DNA of 64,000 nucleotides. It comes from Limnochordaceae bacterium (GTDB lineage Bacteria > Bacillota > Limnochordia > Limnochordales > DUMU01). Under the pieces are notes generated by a model that made no database searches, was not told the DNA's origin, and worked only from the letters and a program-made list of their open reading frames with translations. The DNA lies in contig JADBKQ010000011.1 of assembly GCA_014896305.1 (NCBI GenBank), forward strand, positions 1 to 64,000, given 5' to 3'. Below are positions 53,053 to 62,288 of this stretch, piece after piece (position 1 is the stretch's first letter; each line of letters opens with the position of its first letter). Made by a program: the position numbers and the translations under genes.

Positions 53053-54761
53053 GTCCCTACCAGAAACGCACTGGCCGAGATCACATCTCCCAGCCCCACG
53101 GTAAACCGGGGCTGCGCCACCACCCGGGTCGGCACCACCGCCCCTTCCCACCCCTCATAACGAAAGAGCCCTGTGCCCAACCACTCGACCCCGGCCGCCA
53201 GGCTCACCGCAGCGGTCTGCCGCCCAACGTCGCTCGAGGCGCCGGCGTGCCCGTAGCCAGCAATGTCGTTCAGCCAGCCCAGAGGCGCCAACGGTATTGC
53301 CAGCCCCCCTTCCAGCTGCGCCAGGGAGAAGCGCTCCCCCTGTTCGGCCCGGACCGCCCCCAGCAAGGCAGCGAAAAGCAGTCCTTGTCTCGTTTGGGCG
53401 GCACTGGCCAGCTGTGGATCCGCCAAGCAAAGGTAATAACCCAGATTATGCAGGTGAACTCGACGAACCCCCGCCGCTCGCCCCAGACGGTCCAAAGCTG
53501 CCAAGAGTAGCTCAAAAGGTATGCGGGCAGTTTGCCCGCCGACTACAGCCCTGGCAGCCTGGGCGTCACTGGCTTCCAGGTCATGGGCGAGGTCTTCTGC
53601 TCCGATGTCCCGGAGCAAAGCGAGCAGCTCCACCTCGTTGAGCCCCAGCGAATCGACGAGCGGCAGGATCTCCTCGACGACCCCACGGCGGATGGCTGGA
53701 CTGGCAATCGAGGCGAATTCGTAGTGCATCCGCAAATGCGGGTGGCGTTGACGTGCGGTTCGCAAGAAGCGGGCGACCGGCCGCAAACAGTCACGATAGC
53801 TAGAGCCATCTGAGTACCACTCGGATAGAAGATGGAAACCTGACACGATGAAGTGACTGAACCGATCCCCCAGCGCCAATAGGCCAGATTCGAAGTCCGG
53901 ATCGATGCGCAAACGGTTGTTTTCTGGATTCCAGGCCGCAATGAACCGGTTCGCCCGGGGAGTTACCGCCTCGACTACAGCCACGGTCTCGTTGCCTTCC
54001 CCGGATCTGCCCCCCGCTACGGCGGGCAAGTGAAAAGACTCTCCTGCGCCAAACTCCAGTACCCAGTGCAATGCCCGCATGCCTTGATCTGGGTGACGAT
54101 GGGCCGCCTGTCGAGGTGGGATCAGTTCATATCCCGTCGCATCTGCCGCCACACCGGTTCGCTCTTCAGTTCGGCCGCCATTGCTTTCTGGCGAACTACG
54201 GCGTGCAATCATGGTCAGATGGGGCTGGTCCACGAACAGCTCCGCGAGCTGGCGGCTGAGCGGATGGGCGTAGACTGTCACGTTTCGCAACGGCAGCGAC
54301 GCCAATGCGTTGGCCATGTTTCCGGAGGTACCGCCCATGCGCAAGCGATCATAGCCAATGTGCTCCAACGCCCAGCGAAAAGTGGACTCCTCCACGATCA
54401 TCAACTGGCGGGCTTTCCCCCGGCGCATACAATCGAGCAGGGCGGCCAACAGCTCCGCGGGGGTGGTGATCCCCCTTAGCAAGGAAACCGCCGGGGCGGA
54501 CCTGTGCACCACCGGACTTCCCCCTCCCGCTGGCCAATTCACCTCCTGAAAGAGCGAGGCCACCTGCCTAGCCAGTTCAGGGTCGTCTGCCCACCAATGG
54601 TACAGCTTGTCGTCGTGAACTTGCTTGAGCGCGTCGATCGTAGAATGAAAGCCGAGGACCACTCCCGGCAACGCCTGCAAGCGGGTAACTCCCTCCTGCC
54701 AGGCCTGGCGGTAGAGCTGATCCCAACTCTCCCCGCCCGCTGGCCGCATCGACTCCGACAC
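53049..54761 (-). CDS. ADP-dependent phosphofructokinase/glucokinase family protein
   Basis: This family phosphorylates sugars with ADP as donor and is best known from Archaea. Landmarks are GGTSGNMANALASL, MHYEFASIASPAIRR, DSLGLNEVELLALLRDIG and the C-terminal TVGLGDVISASAF, whose GxGD Asp is the catalytic base. The GTG at 54761 follows GGAGGT by 9 nt, giving 570 aa; ATG 54749 is possible. It begins 3 bp after the yhaN-like stop, so it is in the yhaO-yhaN transcript. Whether the substrate is glucose, fructose-6-phosphate or a nucleoside cannot be told. Confidence 0.85.
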   Translation of the reverse strand: MSESMRPAGGESWDQLYRQAWQEGVTRLQALPGVVLGFHSTIDALKQVHDDKLYHWWADDPELARQVASLFQEVNWPAGGGSPVVHRSAPAVSLLRGITTPAELLAALLDCMRRGKARQLMIVEESTFRWALEHIGYDRLRMGGTSGNMANALASLPLRNVTVYAHPLSRQLAELFVDQPHLTMIARRSSPESNGGRTEERTGVAADATGYELIPPRQAAHRHPDQGMRALHWVLEFGAGESFHLPAVAGGRSGEGNETVAVVEAVTPRANRFIAAWNPENNRLRIDPDFESGLLALGDRFSHFIVSGFHLLSEWYSDGSSYRDCLRPVARFLRTARQRHPHLRMHYEFASIASPAIRRGVVEEILPLVDSLGLNEVELLALLRDIGAEDLAHDLEASDAQAARAVVGGQTARIPFELLLAALDRLGRAAGVRRVHLHNLGYYLCLADPQLASAAQTRQGLLFAALLGAVRAEQGERFSLAQLEGGLAIPLAPLGWLNDIAGYGHAGASSDVGRQTAAVSLAAGVEWLGTGLFRYEGWEGAVVPTRVVAQPRFTVGLGDVISASAFLVGT

Positions 54762-54763
54762 TC

Positions 54764-57700
54764 CTAACTGACCTCCTCTTGTCCAATCACCGCCTGGGTC
54801 AACTTCCACAACTGCACCTGACCCCCCACCCGCTCCGCCGCGTCCTGGGCCGCCTCCACCATGTGCGGGTGGCAGGTGAAAAGAAAGACCTGCCGCTGTG
54901 CCGCCACGGCCAGAAGCACATCCAACGCCCGCTGCAGGCGAGGCTTGTCGAAGTTCACCAGTGGGTCATCCAGAAGAACCGGCAACGCTCGGCTGCTTTC
55001 CTCCCCTTCGATGAAGGCCAGCCGGAAAGCCAGGTAGAGCTGTTCGGCCGTCCCGCGGCTCAACTCCTCTGGCCTCAGGCTCGTTCCGTCCTCCCGCTCG
55101 ACCTGCAGTTGATCGAAGCCCAAGCCTTCGCTAGCCCCGAAAGGTACGATGAGGCGCCGGTAACGACCTGCCGTCAACCGCTGGAAATATCCCGCCGCCC
55201 GCTGAATCACCTCGGGCTGGCGTTCCCGTTCATAATAGCCGCGGGTCCGCCGCAAAAGGCCCAGGGCGAGGGCTCGTACCGCCCACTGCCGGGCAGCCCG
55301 ATCCACTTCCTGTTCAAGACCGGCGCGGGTAGCAGCCAGTTGTGCTGCGTCATACGCTGCCTCGAGGGCCTGCCTTTCAGCCCTCACCCGGCCCAGCTGT
55401 TCCACCGCCGCCCGGGCCTCTTCCTGCGCCTGCTCCAGTGTCTGGCGGGCCTGCTCGGCCTCGCTCTCCCATTCGGTAATCGGTTTACCCGCCACGAGGC
55501 GGCCGAACTCGTCTTCGATCTCGTCGGCCTCCACCAACGGACTCCCCCGGCTGTCCTGCCTGGTCATGGCCTCCGGTCGTAACAGAACCCCCAGCCGAAC
55601 CGCCGCCTGCTGGCGCTGCTCCCGAAGCTGGCGGCGTCTCGCCCAGGATTCGGCTCGCTGCCGAAACGCTTCCGTGTCGGTCACACCGGCTTGCTGCAGT
55701 AGTTGTTGCTTTTGCGCCCGAACGGCCTGAAGGCGGCCCTCCACCTGTTTCAGCCGCTCCCGAACCTCCGCCAGGCGGCGCGCCTTCTCGTCCCGGTGAC
55801 GCTGCTGCTCCCGGCTGCGGTCCAGCGCCTGGCGATAGCGGGGGAGCTCAGCAGCAAGAACCTGCCGGGCCCGTTCCAGCAAGGCCGCCATTTCCGGTTG
55901 GTCCGGTCGCCACGACGCCGGCGGTTCACCCGCAGGCAAGAGCTGCTCCAGGCGCTCGTCGCGGCTTAGCTCATGCCAACGGCGCAGCAGTCCTGCCAGC
56001 TCCACCAGGCTGGAACGCCAGGCAGCCTCCGCTTCCTGCCTGTCTCGCCAAAGCTGCCGTACCTTGCCGGCCTCCTGAAACCAGGCGCTGATGGCCGGCG
56101 ACGCCCAGGATGCCAGTGCCTGCAAGCCGTGGCGCTGCAACACCTGTTGCCAGCGTCGTTCGGCTTCCTGCTGCGCCCGTTGCGCCTCTTCCCAGGCCCT
56201 GCGGGCAGTCTGCTGCCGCTGGTCCCGCTCCTGCTCAGCTCGCTTTCTCTCTTCGCTCGCCTGCTGCTCTGCTCGTTGCTGGGTGCGTTGGTTGAGCCAG
56301 ATGAGCACCGTCAGCACCACGACGCCGGTACCGATCATCCACTCACCCCGTTGCGCCAAAGCAACAGCCAACCCCAGGCCGGCGGCCATGACCAGCCAAA
56401 CCAGCCCAGAACGTCTTCCTGCGCTGGCCGCCCCCAAGCCGGTTCTCCCCTGGCTCTCGGTCGTTTGGGCAACGACCTCCTCCCACTGGCGTCGACGTTC
56501 CGTAGCGATGGCTGCGGCCTGGTCGAGCTGGTTACGGGCCGTCTCCAACTCCTGCAGGGTGACTGGCGAATCGTCCAGGCTTTGCACCCTGTCTGGCGTC
56601 CAGCCTGCTCCTAGCCGGGCGAGGCCGTCCGTCAGCTGTGCATCGCACCGTGCCCAGGCCAGCCTTTCGCGTTCCAGGCGCGCAAGCAACGGTTCGAGGC
56701 GTCCCATGTCCTGCCAGAGCAACTCCCACCTGGGTTCGTCGGCCAACAGCCCCTGTTGCTCGGGTGTAAGGTGCAAACTCTCACACTCTTGCTCAAGGGA
56801 TGCCTCGTCTTTCAGGAGCTGCCCCCGGTCGAGCTCCAGCTCCGCCTCCTGCCGCTCCCGCTCCTCCAGGCGGGTCAGCCCGTCCGCTGGAAAGCCGGTG
56901 GTATCGGGCAGTTCGCGTAGTGCGACGTTCGTTTGCCGCAGAGTCTCCCAATCAGGCCAGCCTCGCAGAATCCGCTGAGCTCGTTCCCATCGCAGCCGCG
57001 CCTCTTCAGCGGCTTGCTGCCACTGCCGGCCTTGCGCTTCCCAGTATTGCTCTTTTTCCAGGAGATCAGCATACCGGCCGGCCTGCGCCTCCCATTCCCT
57101 CTCCTTTTCCTCGATCTCACGCCGCTGGTGCAAAAGCCCGTTGATCTGGGCCCCCAACGAACGAGGGGCCAGAATCGCCCTCATCTCCTCCTCCAACTGC
57201 TTTTCCACCTGAGGGAGGGAGATCGTCCCCAACCCCGCCTGGGCCGCAAACAGGTGAGCGCTGATCTCCGTGCTCTTCAAGGTCTCGACCCGCTCGAGTT
57301 CGGACAGGCCGAAGGCATATACACTGCGATACAGTTCGGCAGAGACGCCCCCCCACCAGTGCTGCAGAAACGCGGCAATCTGCTCCGGAGTGAACTCGCG
57401 GGCGATGCCATCGGCCGCCAGGTTAAGCTCCACCAACCGCACTTGTCCCCCCCGCGGCCGGCTGGCACCGACTCTCTCCCACCGGTAGGCGAAGGTGGGT
57501 TGCCACCCCTCAGACTCCGTCCTCGCCCCGGATTCCGTCACCCCCCCTCCGGCGGGTCGCATCTCCCATTCCAGCCAGCCGCCTGGCGGACCGGAATCCC
57601 TGAGGCTGGCGTTTCGTTCAAACCCAAACAAGACCTGCTGGCAGAAGCGGAGCAAGGTGCTCTTGCCGGCCTCGTTCTCCCCCCAGATCACCACCAACCG

Positions 57701-57847
57701 TCCCGGTTCAAAAACAGGAGAGGTAACGTCGGAGAGGACCCCGAACCGGTCCACATGGAGGCGACGAATTCGCAGACACCACTCCGGTACCCCCGCGTCC
57801 ATGGCGCTGGCAGCAACGGCAACATTCGTAGAGGTCGTGTCGCTCAT
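54764..57847 (-). CDS. YhaN-like AAA ATPase (Rad50/SbcC relative)
   Basis: A Rad50-type ABC ATPase with Walker A WGENEAGKST (about 55-64) and, at the C-end, LSRGTAEQLYLAFRLAFIEG and LPVLLDDPLVNFD (signature and Walker B). Between them is a long Gln/Glu/Arg-rich coiled coil. It is interrupted in the middle by two membrane helices (SGLVWLVMAAGLGLAVALA and WMIGTGVVVLTVLIWL), as in Bacillus YhaN but not SbcC. The ATG at 57847 lies 3 nt after the yhaO stop; the open frame upstream of it is not coding. 1027 aa. Confidence 0.88.
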   Translation of the reverse strand: MSDTTSTNVAVAASAMDAGVPEWCLRIRRLHVDRFGVLSDVTSPVFEPGRLVVIWGENEAGKSTLLRFCQQVLFGFERNASLRDSGPPGGWLEWEMRPAGGGVTESGARTESEGWQPTFAYRWERVGASRPRGGQVRLVELNLAADGIAREFTPEQIAAFLQHWWGGVSAELYRSVYAFGLSELERVETLKSTEISAHLFAAQAGLGTISLPQVEKQLEEEMRAILAPRSLGAQINGLLHQRREIEEKEREWEAQAGRYADLLEKEQYWEAQGRQWQQAAEEARLRWERAQRILRGWPDWETLRQTNVALRELPDTTGFPADGLTRLEERERQEAELELDRGQLLKDEASLEQECESLHLTPEQQGLLADEPRWELLWQDMGRLEPLLARLERERLAWARCDAQLTDGLARLGAGWTPDRVQSLDDSPVTLQELETARNQLDQAAAIATERRRQWEEVVAQTTESQGRTGLGAASAGRRSGLVWLVMAAGLGLAVALAQRGEWMIGTGVVVLTVLIWLNQRTQQRAEQQASEERKRAEQERDQRQQTARRAWEEAQRAQQEAERRWQQVLQRHGLQALASWASPAISAWFQEAGKVRQLWRDRQEAEAAWRSSLVELAGLLRRWHELSRDERLEQLLPAGEPPASWRPDQPEMAALLERARQVLAAELPRYRQALDRSREQQRHRDEKARRLAEVRERLKQVEGRLQAVRAQKQQLLQQAGVTDTEAFRQRAESWARRRQLREQRQQAAVRLGVLLRPEAMTRQDSRGSPLVEADEIEDEFGRLVAGKPITEWESEAEQARQTLEQAQEEARAAVEQLGRVRAERQALEAAYDAAQLAATRAGLEQEVDRAARQWAVRALALGLLRRTRGYYERERQPEVIQRAAGYFQRLTAGRYRRLIVPFGASEGLGFDQLQVEREDGTSLRPEELSRGTAEQLYLAFRLAFIEGEESSRALPVLLDDPLVNFDKPRLQRALDVLLAVAAQRQVFLFTCHPHMVEAAQDAAERVGGQVQLWKLTQAVIGQEEVS

Positions 57848-57849
57848 GC

Positions 57850-59685
57850 CTATCGTTCCCCTTCGCCCCGGCGCAGACGGTCCACCGCCAACAACTCCGC
57901 CGATTCCATCAACTCCGCCAGCGTATGAGAGTCCCAGCCAGCCACCAGGCGCGCCAACCCCATGTGGGATCGTAAGAGTTGCAGCTGTTGCCATACCCAT
58001 GCCGCCTCTCCTGCGGGTGAACCTCCTTCGCCGGCCGGGTGTTCCCCAGCAACAGCCGTCTCCGCCTGGGTCACCCCATCGGGCAGAGCGAGCCCTGCCT
58101 CCAGCGCCTTCCGTACCTGCTCCGCCAACCGCGCCAGATCTCCTACGAAACTGCCTTCTCGCTGAAGCGCCTGTACATCGAGGGGCGGACGGACCGCGAC
58201 GTCCAGCCCCTCCGCCCATACCCAGGGCGCAACCGAGCCGCTGTCACCTTCCGTCAGGAGCACGTCCCGAACGGTCTGTAACACCTCTTCGACGAACCCA
58301 GGTTGCAGGAGCTCAGAGTACAACGCGGTACGGCCCTGCAAGCAGAAACGAACGATGATGCCCTCCGGCCCCCGGACACCACCGGCTGCGACCTCGGCCC
58401 ACTGTTGCTGCGTGATCTGGCGCACTCTTTCGGCTGCAGCCTGAACCGCCGCTACGACCTGCTCCCCCTGGCTGCACTGGCTGACCTCTACATCGGCCCG
58501 TTCCCACACCACCGCTTGCAGGGGTTGAAAACGGGCCCGCAACTGCCACCCCGAATTGGCTGCTCCCGGGGTCGGCGGCGTAGCCTCCACCAGGTAGACC
58601 CCACGCAGCCCGGACTCCTGCACATCGCGCCCCTGGGGGTTGCCTGGGTAGACCACCAGGGGGTGCGGCCAATGCAGCACTTCTCGCTGGTGAACATGCC
58701 CCAGTGCCCAATAGTCCACGCCACTTTGCACCAGAGAATCCAGCCGGCTGGGGGCGTACGTCGAGCCTGCTGCTGAACCCGATGCCGAACGCCCAGTCAC
58801 CCGTGTTGCCACAGCCGCTGCCGACCCCACAGTCGAACCTGCCGGCACGCCTGCTGCTGAACCCGCCGGCGAACCTGTTGCCAGAACTGCGAGTGGATCC
58901 TCCGGCGATCCTGCCGCCATTGACGAGCCAGCCGTACCTACCTGGGTGTGTAGCACGGCGATGGTCAGAGGAGGTACAACCGTTGTGGCAACCGTCGAAC
59001 CCAGCTCGGCCCCGCGGCCAGCCGCCAGCGATCGTGGCACGCTCGTGCGCACCTGGATCAGCCGCTGGGCGTAATCATGCGATACCGCCCGCGTCGGGTA
59101 GCTGATGCCCCAAACTTCAGCCACGACCCCTGCCCCAGGCCGCACCAGTTGCACCAGCGCCGGCTTGCCCCGTGGGAAGATCGCCCCCCCAGCGCCAACC
59201 CCCTCGGCTCGTGTCGCTGGCCGGAATGAGCTAGGCTGATCGTGATTGCCCCAAACCACGAGAACCGGAATCCCAGCAGCAGCCAGGCGCGCCCACGCCC
59301 GCTGCCAATGGACACTGGCCCGCAGGCCGTGATCGGCCTGGTCAAACAGATCGCCGGCCACGATCAGAAAATCTACTGCCTGGTCCAGGCACAACTGCAC
59401 CAGGCGTTCCAACGTTGTCAGGGTGGCATCTCGTACAGCCGTCTCCAGGTGGGCTGGCATCCCGCGTACCGCCGCCTTCATCGGGCTGTCCAGGTGCAAA
59501 TCGGCCGCGTGAACAAAACGCAGGCTTTGCTCCACTCCTGGCCCGGCGGCCTCCGAAGTGGCTGATCGGCGGGGCAACTCCAGCGTGGCCCAGGCGATCC
59601 CAGCCTTCTCCTGCCAACCGGCCAGCTTGAGCGCCCGCTCTGAGCCTTCCTGGCCAAGCCCCTCTGCCACCATGCCCACTCCCAC
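57850..59685 (-). CDS. YhaO-like DNA repair metallophosphoesterase (Mre11/SbcD relative)
   Basis: Phosphoesterase motifs are in order: FVHAADLHLDSP (I), FLIVAGDLFDQ (II), VVWGNHDQP (III), IAVLHTQ (IV) and YWALGHVHQREVL (V). Between IV and V lies a Gly/Ala/Ser-rich low-complexity insert of about 60 residues. A roughly 50-residue N-terminal extension precedes motif I; the GTG at 59685 has AGAGGTG close upstream, but a later start is possible. It should act as nuclease partner of the YhaN-like ATPase encoded 3 bp downstream. The 59686-60007 gap shows no gene. Confidence 0.88.
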   Translation of the reverse strand: MGVGMVAEGLGQEGSERALKLAGWQEKAGIAWATLELPRRSATSEAAGPGVEQSLRFVHAADLHLDSPMKAAVRGMPAHLETAVRDATLTTLERLVQLCLDQAVDFLIVAGDLFDQADHGLRASVHWQRAWARLAAAGIPVLVVWGNHDQPSSFRPATRAEGVGAGGAIFPRGKPALVQLVRPGAGVVAEVWGISYPTRAVSHDYAQRLIQVRTSVPRSLAAGRGAELGSTVATTVVPPLTIAVLHTQVGTAGSSMAAGSPEDPLAVLATGSPAGSAAGVPAGSTVGSAAAVATRVTGRSASGSAAGSTYAPSRLDSLVQSGVDYWALGHVHQREVLHWPHPLVVYPGNPQGRDVQESGLRGVYLVEATPPTPGAANSGWQLRARFQPLQAVVWERADVEVSQCSQGEQVVAAVQAAAERVRQITQQQWAEVAAGGVRGPEGIIVRFCLQGRTALYSELLQPGFVEEVLQTVRDVLLTEGDSGSVAPWVWAEGLDVAVRPPLDVQALQREGSFVGDLARLAEQVRKALEAGLALPDGVTQAETAVAGEHPAGEGGSPAGEAAWVWQQLQLLRSHMGLARLVAGWDSHTLAELMESAELLAVDRLRRGEGER

Positions 59686-60007
59686 TCCCCACCTCTTCGA
59701 AAGCTTCGTTATTGAACCGTCCAGTCCTCTTCAGCGTCAAGCAGTCTGCCTCTGGTTTGCCACGCCGGGGGGATTCTCCTTTCGGTGGCAGCCGCTCCTT
59801 CCGTCGTTGTCCGCACCTTCCGTCTGCAATAAAAAGCAGGAATGGGCTGACCGACCCCGTATACAGTAGCGGCAGCAGGCACGTGGAGCTCGCCCGTACC
59901 GGGTTCACCGACGAGAATTCCCCTGCCCTTGCGGTCTGGCCACGCTCAGCCGTAGGGGTGGATGAGGCCTGAGCAGCAAGACATCTAGTTGTTGGAGGGG
60001 TTACACC

Positions 60008-61063
60008 GTGGCCGTGAGAAATGATGGCAAAGTCCGGATTGGCTTGATCGGGGTCGGTAACATCGCACAAAACGCACACATCCCTGCCTACCTGCACCAG
60101 CCCGATGTGGAATTGGTGGCTGTCTGCGATCTCAATAAGGGTCGGGCCGAAGAGGTCGCCCGCAAACACAACATCGCCCACGTGTTCACCGACTATAACG
60201 AGATGGTGAAGCTGGAGGATCTGGACGCCGTCAGCGTCTGCACCTGGAACAACGCCCACGCCGGCGCCACCATCGCTGCTCTCGAAGCGGGCAAGGATGT
60301 CCTGTGCGAGAAGCCGATGGCCATGACCGTGGCCGAAGCCGAAGCGATGCGGGATGCCGCTCGGCGTACCGGCCGCCTCCTGATGCTGGGCTTTGTCAAT
60401 CGCTTCCGTACCTCCGTGGGCATGATCAAGGAGCTGGAGGCAGCCGGTAAATTTGGAGAGATCTATTACGCCAAGGCTACGATCCTGCGTCGTCGGGGCA
60501 CTCCGTTGGGCTGGTTCACGGATCCGAAGAAATCAGGCGGTGGACCGGTTATCGATATTGGAGTCCACGTCATCGACATTACCCGCTATCTCATGGGTAA
60601 CCCTGAGCCGGTACGCGTGAGCGCCGCCGTCTACTCGAAGTTCGGGGACTACAAGACCAAGGCAGTCAGCCGCTGGGAAGCGTTCGACAAGGACAACCTG
60701 GTCTTTGGCGTGGAAGACCTGGCCGGCGGCATCATTCACTTTGCCAACGGGGCCAGCATGGTGTTTGACGTAAGCTGGGCTGCCAACACAGCGGAGACAC
60801 CGCTCGTGAGCGAGATTTTCGGGACCAAGGCCGGCGCCAGCCTCGAACCGTTCGTCATCTACACGGAGGACGAAGGGTATCTGGTGGACGAAAAGCCGGT
60901 CGTGCGTGAGGTCAACATCTTCGACCAAGAGATCCGGCACTTCGTCGACTGCGTCAAGACTCGGCAGCAGCCCATCTCCAGTGCAGACGACGGTGTGGCA
61001 GTCCAAAAGATCCTCAACGGTATCTACGCCTCCGCCGCTCAGGGCAAAGAAGTAACGTTGTAA
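60008..61063 (+). CDS. Gfo/Idh/MocA family oxidoreductase
   Basis: An NAD(P)-dependent sugar or inositol dehydrogenase-like enzyme. The Rossmann motif is IGLIGVGNIAQNAHIP, the catalytic Lys lies in CEKPMAM, and the C-domain has GGGPVIDIGVHVIDITRYLMG with the Asp/His pair. The GTG at 60008 follows GGAGGGG by 7 nt and gives 351 aa. No sugar transport genes are adjacent, so the substrate is unknown. Confidence 0.9.
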   Translation: MAVRNDGKVRIGLIGVGNIAQNAHIPAYLHQPDVELVAVCDLNKGRAEEVARKHNIAHVFTDYNEMVKLEDLDAVSVCTWNNAHAGATIAALEAGKDVLCEKPMAMTVAEAEAMRDAARRTGRLLMLGFVNRFRTSVGMIKELEAAGKFGEIYYAKATILRRRGTPLGWFTDPKKSGGGPVIDIGVHVIDITRYLMGNPEPVRVSAAVYSKFGDYKTKAVSRWEAFDKDNLVFGVEDLAGGIIHFANGASMVFDVSWAANTAETPLVSEIFGTKAGASLEPFVIYTEDEGYLVDEKPVVREVNIFDQEIRHFVDCVKTRQQPISSADDGVAVQKILNGIYASAAQGKEVTL

Positions 61064-61170
61064 GTCAGTAAGTCACGATCCAGCATAGCATGTTCGGAGT
61101 CTGGGTTTATACACAGACACAGGCATAACATGAGCACTGAGGGTGGCCGGCTCGGCCGCCCTCAGATTGC

Positions 61171-61201
61171 TGTACAGGCTGGCCCCCGTCGAGTATACTC
61201 G
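61171..61201 (+). promoter_or_regulatory. Promoter with palindromic -10 before the HTH regulator
   Basis: TGTACA (61171-61176) and TATACT (61194-61199) have a 17-bp spacer. The -10 lies inside a perfect 12-bp palindrome CGAGTATACTCG (61190-61201), a plausible operator, perhaps for autoregulation by the gene downstream. Confidence 0.5.
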
Positions 61202-61291
61202 GTTCCATCGATGACGTTCGACTGCCAGATTGCCACTTTTGACGGCGCAAGATTTGGGGCAGTGAGCGGTCAATGCCGCAGGAGGGCATCC

Positions 61292-62140
61292 ATGGGTCTC
61301 ACGGGACGACGAATGGAGTTTCTCGTATGCCTGGCCCGCCTCTGCCAGCAAAGCGGGCAGCCGGTTCACTATGCCCTCGTCGCCCAGGAGCTGGGGGTTA
61401 GCAAGTTCACCGCCTACGACCGACTGCGCGAGCTATTGTCTGACGGCTATCTCACCCAGGCCTACGAGCTGCCGACCGCCGGGCGGCCTGGGCGTTCCCT
61501 GGTTTTGTTTGCCCCCACTCTCCTCGGCTGGCAAACAGCTGGGCTCACCCCCCCTGCCTCCTCCACTGCCCTTTCCACAGCCGCACCTTCCCTGGGGCTG
61601 GCTAGCCGGGCGGCCCTGTACAAAGAACGATTGCGGCGGGATGTTCTTGCTCAACTCGCTCGCGGGAGTCACCGCGAAAGCCAGCTGCCAGATCGGAATC
61701 ACGACCCGTCGGCGGCGGGCCAGGCAAGCCAAAAGCCGGCAGTGAGCAGCGGTAATGTGTGGTCGACCGGCGACCCAAATGAGACGGGGCGTTCCGCCAA
61801 TTCCGCGTTGATCAGTCTGCAGCATCGTCTTCAGCAGGCCCGAGAGCCCCTGGCCATTGCTACCTACACCTTAGGGCTGTGGATTGCACGCCTTGGCACG
61901 CAGCGTCCAGACGAGCTCCGGCAGACCCTCCGAGCCCTGTTGCTCACTCCGTTGCCCCGGCCCGATCTCAGTTTGGCCGGGATCATTGGAGCACTGGCCA
62001 CGGTCTTGCATCGGCCTCAGACGGCCGACGAGGTCCGGCGACTCCAGGGCATCCTGGCCCAGGTGACTCGGGACGAGGCTGCCTGGCTGCTGCAATTTGT
62101 GAAGGATGCCCTGACCACGGCGCAGATCGCTCCGGCGTAG
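61292..62140 (+). CDS. Winged-helix transcriptional regulator
   Basis: The N-terminal DNA-binding domain reads RRMEFLVCLARLCQQSGQPV, HYALVAQELGVSKFTAYDRLRELLSDGYL, with a wing at AGRPGRSLVLFAPT. A Ser/Ala-rich linker and a helical C-domain follow. Similar regulators (short HTH plus uncharacterised helical domain) occur in other deep-branching Bacillota, but their ligands are unknown. The ATG at 61292 follows AGGAGG by 6 nt; the open frame to 61130 upstream is leader. 282 aa. Confidence 0.75.
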   Translation: MGLTGRRMEFLVCLARLCQQSGQPVHYALVAQELGVSKFTAYDRLRELLSDGYLTQAYELPTAGRPGRSLVLFAPTLLGWQTAGLTPPASSTALSTAAPSLGLASRAALYKERLRRDVLAQLARGSHRESQLPDRNHDPSAAGQASQKPAVSSGNVWSTGDPNETGRSANSALISLQHRLQQAREPLAIATYTLGLWIARLGTQRPDELRQTLRALLLTPLPRPDLSLAGIIGALATVLHRPQTADEVRRLQGILAQVTRDEAAWLLQFVKDALTTAQIAPA

Positions 62141-62288
62141 CTGCCCGCGATACTGTGGCTCGGCGGTAGTCGGGGAATCGTCGCGGTCGCAAAGCCAACA
62201 GCTTCCCACCGTGCGGCGGAGAGCGTACATGGCCGACCCGGCCAGACGATGGGGTCGATGTGTCGTCGGCAGGGGTCGCGGAGATCTG

